A DNA stretch of 34,438 nucleotides, from contig JANBPT010000472.1 in assembly GCA_027575765.1 (NCBI GenBank), positions 1 to 34,438 on the forward strand, in the 5' to 3' direction. The first letter of the stretch is position 1, and each line of letters opens with the position of its first letter. A program made the translations under genes and the position numbers. Of this stretch, positions 30,471-34,438 are shown piece after piece. The notes below the pieces were generated by a model. It had not been told where the DNA came from, searched no databases, and worked only from the letters and a program-made list of their open reading frames with translations. This DNA is from Tieghemiomyces parasiticus. Taxonomy: Eukaryota; Kickxellomycota; Dimargaritomycetes; Dimargaritales; Dimargaritaceae.

Positions 30471-33452
30471 CTAGAGTTGCTGCCGAGAAGACACCTTGTC
30501 GGTTTTGCGTAGCGGGTGGATAATGGCACCGGCCTGAGTCCGAATGCGCGGGGCGTTGACCTTGTTGTAGATCTTTTCCGTATTCCACTCGCGGCCCAGC
30601 GGTACTTGCCGCGAGTCGTCGTCCACAATGGGGTCCGTGCTGTATGCCACCACGGGGCTGTACTTGCGCTATACCGTCAAAAATAGGAAGGTCGGTTAGA
30701 AACATAGGTAATGAAGGTATTGGCGTTAGTATTCTGGCAACCATAAGGGGGGAGGGCTATCACTCAGGTAGCCCTCTCTTCCCTCTCCTCTCCTCCCCAG
30801 AAGGGAAACTCAAGGAAAAGGAGGAGAGGATGGATATGTGTGTTTTTTTTACTTACGCCTGTTGTTAGAGGTCCGGCATAAATCTCCACATGATTCAGCT
30901 GGAAGGGCTGGCGCACCGGCCGTCTGGTGGCGGCGGATTGGTTGGTCGGCCGCTTGCCATCCGCTGGCGCTGCTCCCACTGCCTTCTTCTTTGGGTCAGA
31001 AACGGCGGAGTGTCTGGAGTGTTTGGGCTTCTTGGCGGCTGCTCCGGCACCACTCCACGACCCCCACCCGGGCAAATTTTCCGAGTCGTTCGGGGCGCCC
31101 GACCGGTTGTTGGGGCCGTCCTGGTCGCCGTCCTCCTCTTCGAGAACCATGTTATCATTGGCGAAGGCCATTTCGATCAGGTCACGCTGCTTGAATCTCA
31201 CGCGCTGGCCAATCGGCCGTGGGATGTCATTCGTCTCGTTGTCGTCGCTAACGTCCTCGTCTTCCTCGTCATCGTCGGACGACGACGATGATTGCTCGCT
31301 GCCATCTTTATCCTGGTTTTCGTCATCATCGTCATCGGATGACGAGCTCTCGCTGTCGGACTCGGAAGACGTTTCGTCGGCACCACTGCTGACGTCTGTG
31401 GTCTCCGGCGCCTCGGAGTTCGGCTGTCTATTCCGACTGACAGCGTTCTTGTCCGACAGAGCAAGCGTAGCCGTATCGGAAATCTCGACCCGGCCTTCAT
31501 TAACGTGCTTGTGCATGGCCACCTTTTTGGCCGCCACGGCAATACTGGTACCGGTGGCCGTCGCCACGGCCTTAACCGCCTTGGTTTCGACCGCGCGGGC
31601 CCCTGAGACCAACCACGGGTTGCCGTTGCCACTGCTACCAGTGACGAGCGGGTCGGCCGTCTCACCCACGTCTGTGTACCGTACGGAGCGCTTCGACTTG
31701 GTAGGCTGGTTTGATTGCTTAAAGCTAGTTTCCGACGTGCCGACCTCGAGATTGACCTTGGTGGACGATAGGTTCTCGGTGGTAATGGGAGCCTCCTCAC
31801 TAGTGGGCACGCGCTGGAAGGGCAGGACGGCCACCGCCGTCTCGGTCTGGTGGTAGGATGGACCGGCAAAGGTACGGCGGCCGGACGTTTTACTGGCCTT
31901 TTGAGCGGCTTTGGTGGCGGCCTTGACGGCGGTGAGGGCCTTACGTGGGTCTTCTGTGTCCTTCTCGTCCATGGCAGCTAGCTCGGAACGGAGATCAACC
32001 AGTTCCTTCTCAGCGGCCTCGTACTCACGCTTCATGGCGTTCTGCATGAACTTCATGCCGTATACGCCCTTCTTGGCTTCCTCGGGCAGTTCCTCGGGCT
32101 TCTGGCCGGCAAGCTTCTTGAGTGCCGAGACCGCGTGCTGCTTGGCCGTCTGGTCGTCGTTCCAGGGGTCATTCATCCGGGCCAGCTCCTCATCCACCTC
32201 ATCCCCGGCCTCCTCACCGTCTACGTTATGCATCTTGCGCTTGAGGTTCTCGTGCTTGCGGAACTGCTCCATCATGGCCTCGCGGGTCTAAACATAGTAC
32301 ATGGCGAGAAAATTGGAAGGGCGGGATAGTGATCGGAGGTAAGGGATTGCGACGGAGGTAAGCGAAACATCGACACGCCGTGTGAGACTGGAGAGGTTAT
32401 CACCTCAAAACATTACCATCGAAGCAAGTCGTAACCAGTGAGGCACCCTCCCCATTTCCCCCCCCCCCCCTACTCTACTTTTTTAAAAAAAGAAAATTAA
32501 CTTACCTCTCCATCGCGCCGGCCCGCCTTAAGCATGGACTGGGCCCACTTGCCGGTATTCTTGTGGCGCAGCGTGAGACGTTCGCGGACCCGCTCCTGTT
32601 CGACGCGCTCCATTTCCTCCTGAGCAGCCTCGGCGTCGTTCGCCAGGCTCTTAAGGGCCTCCTTCTCCTTGGCACGGCGCTTGATCCGGCGGTAGGCTTT
32701 ACTCTTGATCTTGGCGACGCGGCTGGCCTTAGCGTGGAACCGTGACATGAGTTCCTTCATGATGGCACGCTGCTCCAGTTCAGACTTGATCTTAAGACTA
32801 TCCAACTTATTGACCGGGAGCTGGTAACCAAGCTTGGCTTTCTTGGGAACACGGTCCACCCCTTTCAGCGTGTTAAAGACGCCCTTCTCGAGGTCCGTGA
32901 CCGGTTTGAAATCGGCGTTAAGGGACGAGCCGTGCTCAAAGAGCTCCTCGGGCCGCCGCAGTGGGAACTGCAGATGATCGGCGCTGCGTACCTCCAGGAC
33001 GGCCGTCTGCCACTCTTTCAGGTCCTCCTTAGTCTGTTTATAGGCCTCGGACCGCGTCACGCGCTCCTCCTGCCGACGGGGCAGGGGTTCTACCACCTTG
33101 GGGCGCTTGACGTATTTTCCCTCACTGTACGCGCGCTTGGTGAGCTTATACACATCCTGGAGAGACTCGTCATTGCGGAAGTCCGAAACGAGGTCCTTGA
33201 TACCGATCTTGGTAGAGTCTATCGGGAAGGAATGGAGTGAGGGTTGGTGAAGTAGGCGTAAAAATGTTAGCGGTCTTGAGGTATGCGTGTCGGGTAGGTG
33301 GGCGCTGGTGGGTAGGTCAAGGCCATCAACGCCCTGGCTTACTAACCGGCTCGAGAAGCAGGTGGTTGGAATGGCTACTCACCGTCCATACCCGTGCCGC
33401 CGGGCACGTTGAACTCTGACTCGCGGTGGTAGGTGGTGATATCGTCGTCCAT
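30471..33452 (-). CDS. UTP14: Utp14 SSU-processome component
   Basis: Four exons on the minus strand, 33383-33452, 32506-33218, 30857-32287 and 30471-30668, encode 803 residues (yeast 899, human 771). Utp14 is a nucleolar U3-snoRNP factor that activates the helicase Dhr1 during 18S rRNA maturation (family knowledge). Visible landmarks in order: N-terminal KIGIKDLVSDFRND; the basic block RVAKIKSKAYRRIKRRAKEK; the signature TLRHKNTGKWAQSMLK near residues 239-254; NPWLVSGARAV; a long Asp/Glu/Ser tract about 565-625; LPGWGSWSGAG at about 666; and the C-terminal VPLGREWNTEKIYNKVNAPR followed by GAIIHPL, the most conserved Utp14 end. Introns of 164, 218 and 188 nt are all GT-AG and in phase; the first has GCTAAC 47 nt before its acceptor. 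The long plus-strand readings across exon 3 are shadows of the acidic tract. Confidence 0.94.
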
Positions 33453-33749
33453 GGTGGCCAGGGCTGGGTTCTTGCTTATACGAGTGACGTTGGAGAGATA
33501 AGACGTAATGGGCTCGACAAGGGCTCAAGGAAGGGTATGCAAAATGTGGATTGGCATGCCGTTGCAGTTGGTTGCGAGGAAGGTGAGGGGGGGTCTGGAC
33601 GGTGCGCGCTGAAGATTCCGCTACTCTGCCTGTCTTTTTTTCTTTTTCTTTTATCAAGTCTCCAAGCGCCACCTATACCCGGGGCTTGAGAAGCAGTGGT
33701 AAGCCTTACTAGAGGGAGGTGTTCTCAATCCACCCAAAGAACAGTGGAG

Positions 33750-33761
33750 CTACAGCTGTAG
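33750..33761. promoter_or_regulatory. 12-bp palindrome with CAGCTG E-box
   Basis: CTACAGCTGTAG is a perfect palindrome centred on a CAGCTG E-box, about 300 nt upstream of the UTP14 start. It is a candidate bHLH dimer site. Confidence 0.4.
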
Positions 33762-33861
33762 TAAAGTGTCACGCAAAAAAAAGTTACAGGCAACCCCATG
33801 TCAACTTTGAAGGGGGAGGGGGGGGACTGGCAATGGCCTGGCAGTTTAGTTGTGATTGACG

Positions 33862-33885
33862 CACGTGACTTATTTGAGTCACGTG
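33862..33885. promoter_or_regulatory. paired CACGTG E-boxes in a 24-bp inverted repeat
   Basis: CACGTGACT (33862-33870) and AGTCACGTG (33877-33885) are perfect complements around TATTTG. Each arm holds a full CACGTG box. The element lies about 410-430 nt upstream of the UTP14 start codon. Confidence 0.55.
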
Positions 33886-34438
33886 ATATTGCTATTCCGC
33901 CAGCAGACGAGAATAACCATGGAGTCAACCTCCCCAATTCAGCGGTCGCGGAGTCAGTCCTCCAGGGCCGGCTGGTTCTCGTCCGGGCCATTGGGTTAGC
34001 CAAAAATATATCGTTTGCCTGGTGTCTTCAGGAACATTGGAACAATTACTATGTGGGACTCCAAGGCAAGTAGAGGCAAAGAGCGGTGATGATGGCAAGT
34101 GGCCGTGCCTAATAGACCGGCCTACGTTTGAGCGAGCCGCCCAGGCTCGCCAGACTTTGAAGTTGGATAAAACATCTCCCGCCGGTGGGAGGATTGCCGA
34201 ATTCCCCTCCCCTCCATTAGCGCCTTTCCCAGCAACTTTAACCGAATTTTTTTCGGCCTGGGCTCGCTGTGGCCCCGCCCGGGCGTAAAAAAGACGGCAA
34301 GGGGCCTAAGCGGACTAGGCTGGGGGATTTTGCGGATCTCGCACCGGCTGGGAGGGTGCGACCGCGATGAACAAAAGTGTCCCTCGAGAGGTGCGGAAAG
34401 TAAAACGAACTCTAGCCACGGATCCCCACCGCTTTCCT

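Larger units (their letters stand above)
33453..34438. other. UTP14 upstream region to window end
   Basis: No gene is recognised. The plus strand is open at 33798-34073 and 34022-34288 without known domains. Notable are two E-box palindromes (33750-33761 and 33862-33885) and a small inverted repeat TCGCACC/GGTGCGA (34339-34361). Confidence 0.45.

Noticed and set aside
30927..31856. 309-codon open frame on the plus strand
   Set aside because: It is the antisense of the UTP14 acidic, Asp/Glu/Ser-rich exon and gives Ser/Val-rich shadow protein.

Overview
The window is nuclear DNA of a fungus. The genes carry spliceosomal introns, the coding regions are GC-rich, and several proteins are recognisable as fungal-type orthologues (NHP6-like HMG protein, Trs33, Esa1, Utp14, Erv41, Snf7, a Cds1/Chk2 kinase). 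A CDC42SE-like small CRIB effector and a decayed non-ribosomal peptide synthetase (NRPS) suggest an early-diverging lineage. Zoopagomycota (Kickxellomycotina/Dimargaritomycotina) is my inference from gene content and not something the sequence proves.

Layout, left to right: a three-exon small CRIB effector (+, 787-1625, with a 5'UTR intron); 1.2 kb without a clear gene that holds a short reverse-transcriptase-like relic; ERV41 (+, 2832-3950); SNF7/ESCRT-III (-, five exons, 4424-5900); 2 kb of empty AT-richer DNA; an NRPS pseudogene (-, about 7906-12007, condensation-adenylation-thiolation-epimerase-like); 1.8 kb empty; an NHP6-like HMG-box gene (-, 13785-14063) with a leader hairpin; a CHK2/Cds1 checkpoint kinase (+, three exons, 15822-17841); a secreted His/Gly-rich protein (-, 18997-19512); 4.5 kb containing only an intron-bearing tRNA-Leu(UAA); a bHLH transcription factor (+, 24030-25955); TRAPP subunit Trs33 (+, three exons, 26881-27898); the MYST acetyltransferase Esa1/Tip60 (+, 28499-30112); and UTP14 (-, four exons, 30471-33452), whose upstream DNA carries two E-box palindromes.

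Most genes are unrelated housekeeping functions: vesicle traffic (Erv41, Trs33), membrane scission (Snf7), chromatin (Nhp6, Esa1), DNA-damage signalling (Chk2) and ribosome biogenesis (Utp14). There are no operons. The accessory material is the NRPS relic, the secreted His-rich protein and the gene-poor blocks. All introns that I could place in intact genes are 155-255 nt, and many have a CTAAC/CTGAC branch-like motif 45-76 nt before the acceptor followed by a pyrimidine-rich tract. I used that pattern to choose between acceptors and to doubt a 55-nt intron in the NRPS. No CRISPR array, rRNA gene or intact transposon was seen. I found no convincing unknown multi-gene system; the best leads are the NRPS decay pattern, the CRIB micro-exon, the NHP6 leader hairpin and the UTP14 E-box palindromes.
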